In this document: in pieces, positions 43,597 to 52,247 of the stretch
How the letters are laid out: each line of letters opens with the position of its first letter
Numbering within the stretch: position 1 is the first letter of the stretch
The notes under the pieces: model-generated
What the model was told of the DNA's origin: nothing
The model's input: only the letters and a program-made list of their open reading frames with translations
Databases searched by the model: none
Position numbers and translations under genes: made by a program
Source: Amycolatopsis eburnea
Lineage (GTDB): Bacteria > Actinomycetota > Actinomycetes > Mycobacteriales > Pseudonocardiaceae
Length of the DNA stretch: 64,000 nt
Direction of reading: 5' to 3'
Assembly (NCBI RefSeq): GCF_003937945.1
Contig: NZ_RSEC01000036.1
Coordinates: 1,054,001 to 1,118,000 of the forward strand

Positions 43597-43920
43597 ATGG
43601 CCAACACCGTGAAGGTGACCGACGCGACGTTCGTCGACGAGGTCCTGACCAGCGAAAAGCCGGTTCTCGTCGACTTCTGGGCCACCTGGTGCGGGCCGTG
43701 CAAGATGGTCGCCCCGGTGCTCGAGGAGATCGCGGCCGAGAACGGCGAGAAGCTGACCATCGCCAAGATCGACATCGACGAGAACCCGAACACGCCGCGT
43801 GACTACCAGGTGATGTCGATCCCGACGCTGATCCTGTTCCAGGGCGGCAAGCCGGTGAAGCAGATCGTCGGCGCCAAGCCGAAGGCCGCGCTGCTGTCCG
43901 ACCTCGCCGACGTTCTCTGA
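43597..43920 (+). CDS. trxA: thioredoxin
   Basis: 107 residues, ATG start with AAGGAG 6 nt upstream. Active site WCGPC at about residues 31-35 in FWATWCGPCK, cis-Pro in SIPTLILF and the C-terminal GAKPKAALL. Reduced by the TrxB encoded just before it; provides reducing power to ribonucleotide reductase, methionine sulfoxide reductase and others. Followed by a strong hairpin terminator. Confidence 0.97.
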   Translation: MANTVKVTDATFVDEVLTSEKPVLVDFWATWCGPCKMVAPVLEEIAAENGEKLTIAKIDIDENPNTPRDYQVMSIPTLILFQGGKPVKQIVGAKPKAALLSDLADVL

Positions 43921-43938
43921 GCCCAGGCACACCCGGCG

Positions 43939-43978
43939 GACCCGGGGCCTGCGGGAATGCTCCCGCGGGTCCCGGGTC
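43939..43978 (+). terminator. long GC-rich hairpin after trxA
   Basis: GACCCGGG and CCCGGGTC are complementary ends of a hairpin whose inner part (GCGGGA and TCCCGC around an ATGC loop) is also paired, with two G-T wobbles between. It starts 18 nt after the trxA stop and is followed by TTCGTCGTTC. It probably ends the trxBA transcript. The rest of the gap to cwlM (43979-44192) holds no gene and no convincing promoter. Confidence 0.65.
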
Positions 43979-44192
43979 TTCGTCGTTCGGGGGAATCACA
44001 CCGGTGTGGGTCGATCGAGCGTGACGAGGACCACTGAAGGTTCAGCACGAACGGGTTCTTGACGCACCTACCGGGCCTGCGCTGTCACCGAGAGTTCGCA
44101 AGGCACAATAGAAGACCTGGGCTTGTCCCAGCGAAGGTTTTCTGCCACGCACCGAGCCCCCGATTCGGTGCCTTAGGAAGAGCGAGGAGTGC

Positions 44193-45341
44193 ATGCGGGT
44201 ACTCCGCCGCGGTGACGCCGGTCCGGACGTCGCCGAGATCAGGTCCATCCTGGCCGGGATGGACCTGCTCCCGCCGGTCACCGGTACCGGCGACTACGGC
44301 ACGTTCGACGTCGCCGTCGAGCACGCCGTCCGTGCCTTCCAGCAGCGCCGTGGGCTCATCACCGACGGCGTCGTGGGTCCGGCGACGTTCCAGGCGCTCA
44401 AGGGCGCCAGCTACCACCTGGGCAGCCGTCCGCTGTCCTACATGATCGCGTCGCCCGTCCACGGCGACGACGTCTTCACGCTCCAGGAGCGGCTGACCGA
44501 GCTGGGCTTCGACGCCGGCCGCCCCGACGGCTACTTCGGCCCGGCGACCGAGCGCGCGCTCAAGACGTTCCAGCGCGACATGCGCCTGACGCCGGACGGC
44601 ATGTGCGGCCCGGCGACCATCCGCGAGCTGCACCGCCTGTCCTCGCCGCGCGCCCGCGGCGGCCGCCCCGTCTTCCTGCGCGAGCAGGAGCAGGTGCGCC
44701 AGGCCGGCCCCCGGCTGCGCGGCAAGCGCATCGTGATCGACCCCGGCCACGGCGGCGACGACCTCGGCGTGGTCGCCGGCAGCCTGCGCGAGGCCGACAT
44801 CGCGTGGGACCTCGCGCGCCGCCTGGAAGGCCGGATGAAGGCCACCGGCATGGAGGCGCTGATCTCCCGCGGCCCGAACCACAGCCCGACCGAGCTGGAG
44901 CGCGCCCGCTTCGCGAACGACGCCGGCGCCGACCTGTTCCTGTCCCTGCACAGCGACGGCAACCCCTCGCCGCGCGCGCAGGGCATCGCGAGCTTCCACT
45001 TCGGCACCGGCAACGGCACGACGTCGACGGTGGGCGAGCTGCTGGCCGGCTTCATCCAGCGCGAGGTCGCGGCCCGCACGGGCATGCTGGACTGCCGCAC
45101 GCACTACAAGACGTGGGAGATCTTCACCCGCACCCGCTGCCCGGCGGTCCGCGTGGAGATCGGCTACCTGACGAACCCGGACGACAGCCGCAAGCTGGCC
45201 GACCCGGCGTTCCGCGACATCGTCGCCGAGGGCATCCTCATCGCCGTCAAGCGGTTGTACCTGCTCGGCGAGGGCGACCAGCCGACGGGAACGTTCACGT
45301 TCGCCGACGTCCTGGCGCACGAGCTCGCGAAGGCCGAGTAG
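44193..45341 (+). CDS. cwlM: CwlM, amidase-fold regulator of peptidoglycan synthesis
   Basis: 382 residues, ATG start with GAGGA nearby, no signal peptide. Two N-terminal peptidoglycan-binding modules (about 1-65: VLRRGDAGPDVAEI, GVVGPATFQAL; about 85-150: VFTLQERLTELGFDAG, GYFGPATERAL) precede an Amidase_3 domain (about 175-370) with VIDPGHGG, FLSLHSDG and RVEIGYLTNPDD. In mycobacteria the orthologue (Rv3915) stays in the cytosol and, when phosphorylated by PknB, stimulates MurA rather than cutting wall. The lack of signal peptide and the position beside trxA and near murJ support the same role here. Confidence 0.92.
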   Translation: MRVLRRGDAGPDVAEIRSILAGMDLLPPVTGTGDYGTFDVAVEHAVRAFQQRRGLITDGVVGPATFQALKGASYHLGSRPLSYMIASPVHGDDVFTLQERLTELGFDAGRPDGYFGPATERALKTFQRDMRLTPDGMCGPATIRELHRLSSPRARGGRPVFLREQEQVRQAGPRLRGKRIVIDPGHGGDDLGVVAGSLREADIAWDLARRLEGRMKATGMEALISRGPNHSPTELERARFANDAGADLFLSLHSDGNPSPRAQGIASFHFGTGNGTTSTVGELLAGFIQREVAARTGMLDCRTHYKTWEIFTRTRCPAVRVEIGYLTNPDDSRKLADPAFRDIVAEGILIAVKRLYLLGEGDQPTGTFTFADVLAHELAKAE

Positions 45342-45427
45342 GCCCGACCACAACCCCTAGCGGCTCACCTTCACCTGCTCCACCACACCTGGGGACGCGC
45401 GCTCGCCGTCCCCAGGGTGGAGGGCAG

Positions 45428-45500
45428 TTCTCCACAGCTTGTCCACCGCTCCTATCAGCGCTCTGTGGATAACTCGGCACTTCATCCACAGTTGTGCACA
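45428..45500. promoter_or_regulatory. cluster of DnaA boxes between cwlM and the GNAT gene
   Basis: In the 209-bp gap between two convergent genes are five nine-mers that match or nearly match the DnaA box TTRTCCACA: TTCTCCACA (45428), TTGTCCACC (45439), TGTGGATAA (45464, a perfect TTATCCACA on the other strand), TCATCCACA (45482) and TTGTGCACA (45492). There is no promoter context. It lies 12 kb from oriC. See findings. Confidence 0.6.
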
Positions 45501-45550
45501 GCACAATTTCGAGCGTGACGAAACGCAGGCGCAAACGTTTGCGGAGAGGG

Positions 45551-46195
45551 TCAGGCGCGGCCGAGACTCGGCTCGGCGGTGGTGATCGTCACCTGGCCGA
45601 GGAGCCGCTCCAGCGCGGCCTCGACGTCTTCCTTCCAGGTGATCGCCGAGCGCAGCTCGAGGCGCAGGCGCGGCCACTTCGGGTGCGGGCGGACCGTCTT
45701 GAAGCCGACGCTCTGCAGGAAGGCCGCGGGCAGCACGCAGCTGTGGCCGCCGTCCGGGTCCGTCTCGTCGGGGCGCGCGTCGCCGAACGCCTCGATCGCG
45801 CGGACGCCGCGCTTGGTGAGGTCCTTGGCGACCGCCTGGACCAGCATCCGGCCGAGCCCGCCGCCGCGGAACTCCGGGAGGACCTGGAAGGACGTGAGGA
45901 GCACCGCGTCCGCGCTCGGCGGGGACGTCGGGAAGGCCAGCGCGCGCGGGACGGCGTTCGGCGGGGCGTACAGCACGAACCCGACCGGCAGCGTGTCGCT
46001 GTAGACGATGCGGCCGCAGGAACCCCACTCGAGCAGCACGCTCGAGACCCAGGCTTCCTTCTCGACCTCGGTGGCGCCGAACTCCTCCGCCTGGTTCTTC
46101 AGGTGCGGGGCGAGCTCCCAGTACACGCACCGGCGGCAGCTCTTCGGCAAGTGCTCAAGGTTGTCCAGTGTGACGCCCACGACGCGACGCGACAC
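45551..46195 (-). CDS. GNAT family N-acetyltransferase (Rv3916c-like position)
   Basis: 214 residues from GTG 46195, which has GGAGG 5 nt upstream. The N-terminal part has CRRCVYWE (three cysteines in the first 20 or so residues, CRRC included) and the GNAT core follows: SFQVLPEFRGGGLGRMLVQAV, the acetyl-CoA binding motif A with R/Q-x-x-G-x-G/A. The acceptor is unknown. It occupies the place of Rv3916c between cwlM and the par genes. Confidence 0.8.
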   Translation of the reverse strand: MSRRVVGVTLDNLEHLPKSCRRCVYWELAPHLKNQAEEFGATEVEKEAWVSSVLLEWGSCGRIVYSDTLPVGFVLYAPPNAVPRALAFPTSPPSADAVLLTSFQVLPEFRGGGLGRMLVQAVAKDLTKRGVRAIEAFGDARPDETDPDGGHSCVLPAAFLQSVGFKTVRPHPKWPRLRLELRSAITWKEDVEAALERLLGQVTITTAEPSLGRA

Positions 46196-46383
46196 CCGCG
46201 ACCTCCCTGACCTGCGCTCCCGACCGGCTGCCCGGCCGTCAAGCCGCGCGGGACCACAGCACGAACACGGGAGCCATGGTCGAGGATAGGCCGATGTGAC
46301 GAGCGCCGAAAGGCCAGGGGTCCCGGATGGGTGCACGGTTACACTCGACGGGATCTGTTAACCGAGCCCCGGGTGAATCGTCG

Positions 46384-47703
46384 ATGACCGAGAACCGCCC
46401 CAGCAAGCCGCACAGCGGCCGCCAGAACCTCGATCCGCACCTCGAGCGGTACGCCGCCCGCACCGCGGGGATGACCGCCTCGGAGATCCGAGCGCTCTTC
46501 GCGGTCGCCAGCCGGCCCGAGGTGGTTTCGCTGGCCGGCGGCATGCCGAACCTGGCGGCGCTCCCGCTCGACACGCTGTCGGCGCAGGTGGCGGAAATCA
46601 TCGCCGAAGACGGCCTCGTGGCGCTGCAGTACGGCTCGGCGCACGGCGTCCCCGTGCTGCGCGAGCAGATCTGCGAAATCATGGCACTCGAAGGCATCAA
46701 GGCGCACCCGGACGACGTCGTCGTGACCGTCGGCTCCCAGATGGGCCTGGACATGGTCACCCGGCTGTTCTGCGACCCCGGTGACGTCGTGATCGCCGAA
46801 GGCCCGTCCTACGTCGGCGCGCTGGGCTCGTTCGCCGCCTACCAGGCGCAGGTCGTGCACGTGGCGATGGACGACAACGGCCTGGTGCCTTCGCTGCTCC
46901 GGGAAGCACTCGATCAGGCGAAGAAGGCCGGCCGCCGGGTCAAGTTCCTCTACACGATCCCGAACTTCCACAACCCCGCCGGCGTCACGCTGGCCGTCGA
47001 GCGCCGCGCGGAGATCCTCGAGATCTGCCGCGAGCACGGCGTCCTGGTCGTCGAAGACAACCCGTACGGGTTGCTCGGCTTCGACGGCCAGACGTACCCG
47101 GCGCTGCGCTCGACCGACCCCGAGAACGTCGTCTACCTCGGGTCGTTCTCCAAGACGTTCGCCTCCGGCCTGCGCGTCGGCTGGGTGCTCGCGCCGCACG
47201 CCGTGCGCGAGAAGCTGGTGCTGGCCGCGGAGTCGGCGACGCTGTGCCCGCCGACGTTCAACCAGATGATCGTGTCGCGCTACCTGGCCACGCACGACTG
47301 GAAGGGCCAGATCAAGAAGTTCCGGGAGAACTACCGCGACCGGCGCGACGCGATGCTGTCCGCGCTGGAGCAGTACCTGCCCCCGGGCTGCTCGTGGACG
47401 AAGCCGGACGGCGGGTTCTACGTCTGGGTGACGGTGCCGGAAGGCGTTGACACCAAAGCGATGCTGCCGCGCGCGGTGACCGCCCGGGTGGCGTACGCGT
47501 CCGGCACCGGCTTCTACGCCGACGGCTTCGGCAGCCGCCAGATGCGGCTGTCGTACTGCTACCCGACACCGGAGCGCATCCGCGAGGGCGTGCGGCGGCT
47601 GGCGGCCGTGCTGGAGTCCGAAATGGACCTGGCCCGCACCTTCGGTAACGTGAGCGCGCGCCAGATCCAGGGGCCGCAGACACCGTCCCCGGACACGGTT
47701 TAG
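46384..47703 (+). CDS. PLP-dependent aminotransferase, class I/II
   Basis: 439 residues from ATG 46384 (an in-frame ATG at 46327 would add a poorly composed 19-residue tail). Fold-type I aminotransferase: substrate-side SLAGGMPNLAALPL near the start, PNFHNPAGVT, VVEDNPYG (PLP-ring Asp region) and the PLP lysine in GSFSKTFASGLRVGW. The closest general type is the MocR-like catalytic or 2-aminoadipate aminotransferase group, without any DNA-binding domain. Substrate unknown. It is part of a three-gene insert absent from the mycobacterial order, 23 nt ahead of the ligase gene on the same strand. Confidence 0.85.
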   Translation: MTENRPSKPHSGRQNLDPHLERYAARTAGMTASEIRALFAVASRPEVVSLAGGMPNLAALPLDTLSAQVAEIIAEDGLVALQYGSAHGVPVLREQICEIMALEGIKAHPDDVVVTVGSQMGLDMVTRLFCDPGDVVIAEGPSYVGALGSFAAYQAQVVHVAMDDNGLVPSLLREALDQAKKAGRRVKFLYTIPNFHNPAGVTLAVERRAEILEICREHGVLVVEDNPYGLLGFDGQTYPALRSTDPENVVYLGSFSKTFASGLRVGWVLAPHAVREKLVLAAESATLCPPTFNQMIVSRYLATHDWKGQIKKFRENYRDRRDAMLSALEQYLPPGCSWTKPDGGFYVWVTVPEGVDTKAMLPRAVTARVAYASGTGFYADGFGSRQMRLSYCYPTPERIREGVRRLAAVLESEMDLARTFGNVSARQIQGPQTPSPDTV

Positions 47704-47726
47704 TTCTTTTCTAAGGAGTTTCCACG

Positions 47727-48671
47727 GTGGTCGACCGTACCGTTGCCGTGCTCGCCGGCGGGCTTTCGCACGAACGCGACGTCTCGCTGAGGTCCGGGCG
47801 ACGGCTTTCCGCGGCGCTCAAGTCCGAAGGCCTCGGCATCGAGGAGTGGGACACCGACGCGGGCCTGCTGGAGCGCCTGCGCACCCAGCGGCCGGACGCG
47901 GTGGTCGTCGCGCTGCACGGCGGCGAGGGCGAGAACGGCTCGGTGCAGACGGTGCTGGAGATGCTGGACGTGCCGTTCGTCGGCACCGGCTCCCAGGGCT
48001 GCCGCCGCGCGTGGGACAAGCCGACCGCGAAGGCGTTGCTGCAGAACGCCGGGTTCGCCACGCCGGGCTGGGTGGTGCTGCCGCACAGCACGTTCCGCGA
48101 GCTGGGCGCCCAAGCGGTGCTCGACGCGATGGTGGAGCGCCTCGGCCTGCCGCTGATCCTCAAGCCCGACCAGGGTGGCTCGGCGCTCGGCACCCAGGTG
48201 GTCCGCGAGGCCGCGGAGCTGCCCGCGGCGATGGTCGGCTGCTTCGCCTACGGCGACACGGTGCTCGCCGAGCGGTTCGTGGACGGCGTCGAGGTGGCCG
48301 TGACGGTCATCGAGGGCGAGGACGGCCCCGAGGCCCTCCCGGCGGTCGAGATCGTCCCGGAGAGCGGCGTGTACGACTACACGGCCCGCTACACGGCCGG
48401 CCTGACCGACTTCTTCACCCCGGCCCGCCTCGACGACACCGCGGCCAAGGCGGTGGCCGAGCTGGCCGTCGCCGCGCACCGCGTGCTCGGCCTGCGCGAC
48501 ATCTCCCGCACCGACGCGGTCGTCGCTCCGGACGGCACGGTGCACTTCCTCGAGGTGAACCCGTCGCCGGGCCTCACCGAGACGTCGACGGTCCCGATGG
48601 CGATCGAGGCCGCGGGCAAGTCGCTCGGCACGGTGTTCGGCGAACTGATCGGGCGCGCGATCTCCCGCTGA
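47727..48671 (+). CDS. D-alanine-D-alanine ligase family protein (ATP-grasp)
   Basis: 314 residues, GTG start with AAGGAG upstream. ATP-grasp fold: AVLAGGLSHERDVSLRSG (glycine-rich N-lobe start), ALHGGEGENGSVQ, PLILKPDQGGSALGTQ (ATP-binding loop), and FLEVNPSPGLTETS with the metal-binding Glu and Asn. Overall it resembles Ddl, which joins two D-Ala for peptidoglycan, but is slightly short and reads LHGGEGENG where Ddl normally has LHGxxGEDG. It may be a second ligase acting on D-Ala with another substrate. It follows the aminotransferase gene with a 23-nt gap. Confidence 0.85.
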   Translation: MVDRTVAVLAGGLSHERDVSLRSGRRLSAALKSEGLGIEEWDTDAGLLERLRTQRPDAVVVALHGGEGENGSVQTVLEMLDVPFVGTGSQGCRRAWDKPTAKALLQNAGFATPGWVVLPHSTFRELGAQAVLDAMVERLGLPLILKPDQGGSALGTQVVREAAELPAAMVGCFAYGDTVLAERFVDGVEVAVTVIEGEDGPEALPAVEIVPESGVYDYTARYTAGLTDFFTPARLDDTAAKAVAELAVAAHRVLGLRDISRTDAVVAPDGTVHFLEVNPSPGLTETSTVPMAIEAAGKSLGTVFGELIGRAISR

Positions 48672-48672
48672 C

Positions 48673-49296
48673 TCAGAGGTACGGACTGAAGTGGTCGGCC
48701 ACCAGGCCGGCCACTTCTTCTGCGTTCCGGGAGCCGTCGACCTCCACCACCCGGATGCCGTGTTCGCGCGCGGTGCGGACGGCGTCGTCGGCGAGCAGCC
48801 GGTCCCGCGCGATCCGGTTCTGCTGCGCGCGCACGGGATCGCTGACCTTGGTCGTGACCACACCGGCCCGCGGCAGGGACTTCAGCTGGTGCTGCCGGAA
48901 CTCCTCGGTCGGCACCAGCACCACCATCCGCCGCGGCGAGTCGAGCAGCGGCGCCACGAACTCCGGGCGCAACCCCCACCCCTCGGCGAGCAACGGCCGG
49001 CCGGAGTCGAGTGCGCGCAGGTCGTCGAGCGCCCACTCGAACCGCAACGCGAAAACCTCGCGCGTCGCGGCCGCCATCTCCTCCGGCGTCGAGCGCACCC
49101 ACATCCGTTCCGGATCGCGCGGGGGTGCGCCGGTGGCGAGCAAGCGATCGTTGTGGCCGCGCGCGTCGTGGTAGTCGTAGTGGTACGCCGTCAGCCCGTG
49201 CCGGACGGCGAGCAGCCGGGCGACGGTCGACTTGCCCGCCCACTGCGCGCCGCCGATCCAGAGCGCGCGGGCGATCGAACCGGTCGGGTCCCACAC
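48673..49296 (-). CDS. P-loop nucleotide kinase-like protein
   Basis: 207 residues, GTG start. A P-loop GGAQWAGKST at residues 15-24 opens the chain, followed by a helix and a YHYDYHDARGHNDR segment (Walker-B-like Asp residues), and LLAEGWGLRP. The size and layout are those of small nucleoside or metabolite kinases. No substrate can be read. It ends 1 nt from the ligase gene stop, convergent. Confidence 0.7.
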   Translation of the reverse strand: MWDPTGSIARALWIGGAQWAGKSTVARLLAVRHGLTAYHYDYHDARGHNDRLLATGAPPRDPERMWVRSTPEEMAAATREVFALRFEWALDDLRALDSGRPLLAEGWGLRPEFVAPLLDSPRRMVVLVPTEEFRQHQLKSLPRAGVVTTKVSDPVRAQQNRIARDRLLADDAVRTAREHGIRVVEVDGSRNAEEVAGLVADHFSPYL

Positions 49297-49375
49297 GTTT
49301 CCCCCCGTTGCTCAGCGTCGCGGCGGAGTGATCCCTCCGCAATCATCACCGTGACGAAACACCCCGGGGTGATCC

Positions 49376-50374
49376 CTAATCGGTTTTCGGCGTCTGATTC
49401 GTCCCATTCGCATCGATGATCGCGACGATCCGCTCGAGGTCGTCGACCGAGCCGAACTCGAGCGTGATCCGGCCCTTGCGGCGGCCGAGGTCGACCTTCA
49501 CGCGGGTGTCGAACCGGTCCGAGAGGCGGTTCGCGAGCTCCTGCAACCCGGGCGCCTGGATCGGCTTGCGCGGCGCGGGCTTCGGCTTGGCCGGCTTCTC
49601 GCTCTTCTTGAGCGTGACGGCTTCCTCGGTCGCCCGGACCGACATGCCTTCCGCGACGATCTTGGCGGCGAGCTCTTCCTGGCTTTCCGCGTCCTCCAGC
49701 GACAGCAACGCGCGCGCGTGCCCGGCGGACAGGACGCCCGCGGCGACCCGGCGCTGCACCGGCAGGGGGAGCTTGAGGAGCCGGATCGTGTTGGTGATGA
49801 CCGGGCGGCTGCGGCCGATCCGGCTCGCCAGCTCCTCGTGCGTCACCGCGAACTCGTCGAGCAGCTGCTGGTACGCCGCCGCCTCTTCGAGCGGGTTCAG
49901 CTGGACGCGGTGGATGTTCTCCAGGAGCGCGTCGCGCAGCATCGACTCGTCGGCGGTCTGCCGGACGATCGCCGGGATCGCCTCGAGCTCCGCCTGCTGC
50001 GATGCCCGGAGCCGCCGCTCGCCCATGACGAGCTCGTACTCGTCGTTGCCGAGCTCGCGGACCACGATGGGCTGCATGAGCCCGAACTCGCGGATCGAGT
50101 GCTCGAGTTCGGCGAGCGCGTCCTCGTCGAAGACCTGCCGCGGCTGCTTCGGGTTGGGCTTGACCGAGCCGACCGGGATCTCGCGGTAGACGGCGCCGGC
50201 GACCTCGCCGCTGTGCTGCTTCGCCTGACCGTTGGCCGCGAACCAGCCCTTGTCTTCGGTCGCCTTCTTGTCCGCCGCCGCGTCGCCGCCCGCGGGCAGG
50301 GGACCGCCGGTGGCGGGTCCGGTCGGGATCAGGGCGGCGAGGCCGCGCCCCAGCCCTCCTCGACGCTCGGTCAT
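49376..50374 (-). CDS. parB: chromosome partitioning protein ParB
   Basis: 332 residues; ATG overlaps the parA stop (ATGA). N-terminal RGGLGRGLAALIP, the CTP-binding GERRLRAS motif at about 138-145 following IVVRELGNDEYELV, a helix-turn-helix (SRIGRSRPVITNTIRLL) that reads parS, and a C-terminal dimerisation domain (LANRLSDRFDTRVKVDL). It loads on parS and spreads, guiding origin segregation with ParA. Four parS sites lie within 2 kb upstream and a further one near 21.0 kb. Confidence 0.97.
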   Translation of the reverse strand: MTERRGGLGRGLAALIPTGPATGGPLPAGGDAAADKKATEDKGWFAANGQAKQHSGEVAGAVYREIPVGSVKPNPKQPRQVFDEDALAELEHSIREFGLMQPIVVRELGNDEYELVMGERRLRASQQAELEAIPAIVRQTADESMLRDALLENIHRVQLNPLEEAAAYQQLLDEFAVTHEELASRIGRSRPVITNTIRLLKLPLPVQRRVAAGVLSAGHARALLSLEDAESQEELAAKIVAEGMSVRATEEAVTLKKSEKPAKPKPAPRKPIQAPGLQELANRLSDRFDTRVKVDLGRRKGRITLEFGSVDDLERIVAIIDANGTNQTPKTD

Positions 50375-51318
50375 GTCGAACTACCCCTCTCCAACTGTGC
50401 GCCGCGCTCGGCGATCTCCTTGGCCGCGTCGACGTAGCTCATCGCACCACGCGAACCGGGATCGTAAGCGAGGACGGTCTGGCCGTACCCGGGCGCCTCC
50501 GACACCTTCACGCTGCGGGGGATGACGGTCTTCAGCACGGTGTCGCCGAAGTGGTTGCGGACCTCGTTCGTCACCTGGTCGGCCAGCTTGGTCCGGCCGT
50601 CGTACATGGTGAGGAGGATCGTCGAGACGTGGAGCTCGCGGTTGAGGTGCTGCTGCACGAGCTCGATGTTGCTCAGCAGCTGCCCGAGTCCTTCGAGCGC
50701 GTAGTACTCGCACTGGATCGGGATGAGCACCTCCTGCGCGGCGACCATCGCGTTGACCGTGAGGAGGCCGAGCGACGGCGGGCAGTCGATGAAGACGTAG
50801 TCGACGCCGATCTCGTTGAGGATCTCCGAGGAGATCGCTTCCTTGAGCCGGGACTCGCGGGACGCCATCGAGACGAGCTCGATCTCGGCGCCGGCGAGGT
50901 CGATCGTCGCGGGGACGCAGAAGAGGTTCGGCGACTGCTCGGTCGGCTGCGCGGCGTCCGCGAGCGTCACCTCGCCGATCAGCACCTCGTAGATGGACGG
51001 CGTCCCGGACCGGTGGTCAACGTCGAGCGCGGTGCTCGCGTTGCCCTGCGGGTCGAGGTCGACGACGAGCGTCTTGAGCCCGTGGACGGCGAGCGCGGCG
51101 GCGAGGTTGACCGTGCTCGTGGTCTTGCCGACGCCGCCCTTCTGGTTGGCGACGGTCAGCACGCGACGGCGACCGGGGCGGGGGAGTTCCCCCTCCTTCG
51201 GGTGCAGCAGACGCGCGGCGCGGGCGGCTTCTTCGGCGATCGGGGTCCAGCCCACGTCGGGGGTGGTCTCCGTGGAGTCGGACGGCGGGGGATTCACCGG
51301 TCTCGACACCTCCTCCAT
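50371..51318 (-). CDS. parA: chromosome partitioning ATPase ParA
   Basis: 315 residues from ATG 51318 (a GTG at 51297 is possible). Deviant Walker A: NQKGGVGKTTSTVNLAAALA at about residues 53-72; Walker A' DLDPQGNAS; Walker B YVFIDCPPSLG. It forms the nucleoid-bound gradient that moves ParB-parS complexes. It overlaps parB by 4 nt and is followed upstream (on the chromosome) by a parS site at 51349. Confidence 0.95.
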   Translation of the reverse strand: MEEVSRPVNPPPSDSTETTPDVGWTPIAEEAARAARLLHPKEGELPRPGRRRVLTVANQKGGVGKTTSTVNLAAALAVHGLKTLVVDLDPQGNASTALDVDHRSGTPSIYEVLIGEVTLADAAQPTEQSPNLFCVPATIDLAGAEIELVSMASRESRLKEAISSEILNEIGVDYVFIDCPPSLGLLTVNAMVAAQEVLIPIQCEYYALEGLGQLLSNIELVQQHLNRELHVSTILLTMYDGRTKLADQVTNEVRNHFGDTVLKTVIPRSVKVSEAPGYGQTVLAYDPGSRGAMSYVDAAKEIAERGAQLERGSST

Positions 51319-51348
51319 GTAGACGTCTGGTCGGTGGTCGAGTCGCGT

Positions 51349-51364
51349 CGTTTCACGTGGAACA
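51349..51364. promoter_or_regulatory. parS site 1
   Basis: CGTTTCACGTGGAACA, two mismatches from TGTTTCACGTGAAACA (positions 1 and 12). Between rsmG and parA. Confidence 0.8.
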
Positions 51365-51374
51365 TGGCGACCCG

Positions 51375-52058
51375 TTAACGCTTCCTGCTCCGCGCCTTCG
51401 GCTTGGTTGCCGTCGGCAGGCGACGGATCTTCACAACCGTGCTGGGGACCTCTAGTACTGCGGCACCGCATTCGACGATCAGCGGATCGGCCCCGCCGGC
51501 CTTGCGGATGGCGGCGCCGTCCCGGTCGATCTCCTCCGCCGCGCTGGCGCCCTTGAGAGCTACCAGGAAGCCATCGGGACGAACGAGCGGCAAGCACCAG
51601 TCCGTGAGCTTGGCGAGCGGGGCAACCGCGCGAGCGGTGACGATGTCGGCGCCACCGAGCTGCTCACGCACAGGCCGCTCCTCCGCGCGTCCACGGACGA
51701 CGGTGATCGGGAGTTCCAGCTTCTCGGCCACCTCGGCCAGCCAGTCCACCCGGCGAGCCATCGGTTCAAGCAAGACGATATCGAGGTCCGGTCGCGCGAT
51801 CGCGAGCGGTACTCCCGGAAGCCCCGCCCCCGAGCCGACGTCGACAACACGAGCCCCTTCGGGCATCTGCTCACCGATGACGGCCGAGTTGAGGACGTGC
51901 CGCTCCCACAGCCGCTCGACCTCCCGCGGCCCGATCAGCCCACGCTCGACGCCGTGACGCTCCAGGAGTTCGACGTACCCAGCCGCTTGGTCGACGTGCT
52001 CTCCGAACACCCGCTCCGCCGCGGCCCGTACCGCCACCGCGGCCTGCTCCAAGCTCAC
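51375..52058 (-). CDS. rsmG: 16S rRNA (guanine527-N7)-methyltransferase
   Basis: 227 residues from GTG 52058, chosen because GAGGAG is 8 nt upstream; longer reads cross parS site 2. SAM motif VVDVGSGAGLPGVPLAIARP at about residues 71-90 and IVLLEPMARRVDWL after it; typical RsmG start (ERVFGEHVDQAAGYVELL) and LNSAVIGEQMP. It methylates G527 of 16S rRNA; loss of the family causes low-level streptomycin resistance. Neighbours parA and jag match the usual order. Confidence 0.95.
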   Translation of the reverse strand: MSLEQAAVAVRAAAERVFGEHVDQAAGYVELLERHGVERGLIGPREVERLWERHVLNSAVIGEQMPEGARVVDVGSGAGLPGVPLAIARPDLDIVLLEPMARRVDWLAEVAEKLELPITVVRGRAEERPVREQLGGADIVTARAVAPLAKLTDWCLPLVRPDGFLVALKGASAAEEIDRDGAAIRKAGGADPLIVECGAAVLEVPSTVVKIRRLPTATKPKARSRKR

Positions 52059-52079
52059 TCCGTCTACTCCTCGTCCGCG

Positions 52080-52095
52080 CGTTTCACGTGAAACG
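52080..52095. promoter_or_regulatory. parS site 2
   Basis: CGTTTCACGTGAAACG, a perfect 16-bp palindrome that differs from the consensus only at its outer base pair. It lies just upstream of rsmG. Confidence 0.9.
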
Positions 52096-52188
52096 CGCTC
52101 GTTCGATTGTCCCTGATGTCGGAGCGAAAACGAGCCGACAGACCGCAGATGTGGACAAGTCCACTCACCCGGCGGCCCCCCTGTGGGT

Positions 52189-52204
52189 GGTTCCACGTGA
52201 AACA
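52189..52204. promoter_or_regulatory. parS site 3
   Basis: GGTTCCACGTGAAACA, two mismatches from consensus (positions 1 and 5). Confidence 0.8.
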
Positions 52205-52231
52205 CGGCGGTCGCGTCGTCGGGCGGGAGTC

Positions 52232-52247
52232 AGTTCCACGTGAAACA
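52232..52247. promoter_or_regulatory. parS site 4
   Basis: AGTTCCACGTGAAACA, two mismatches from consensus (positions 1 and 5); 43 bp from site 3 in the same phase of the sequence. Confidence 0.8.
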
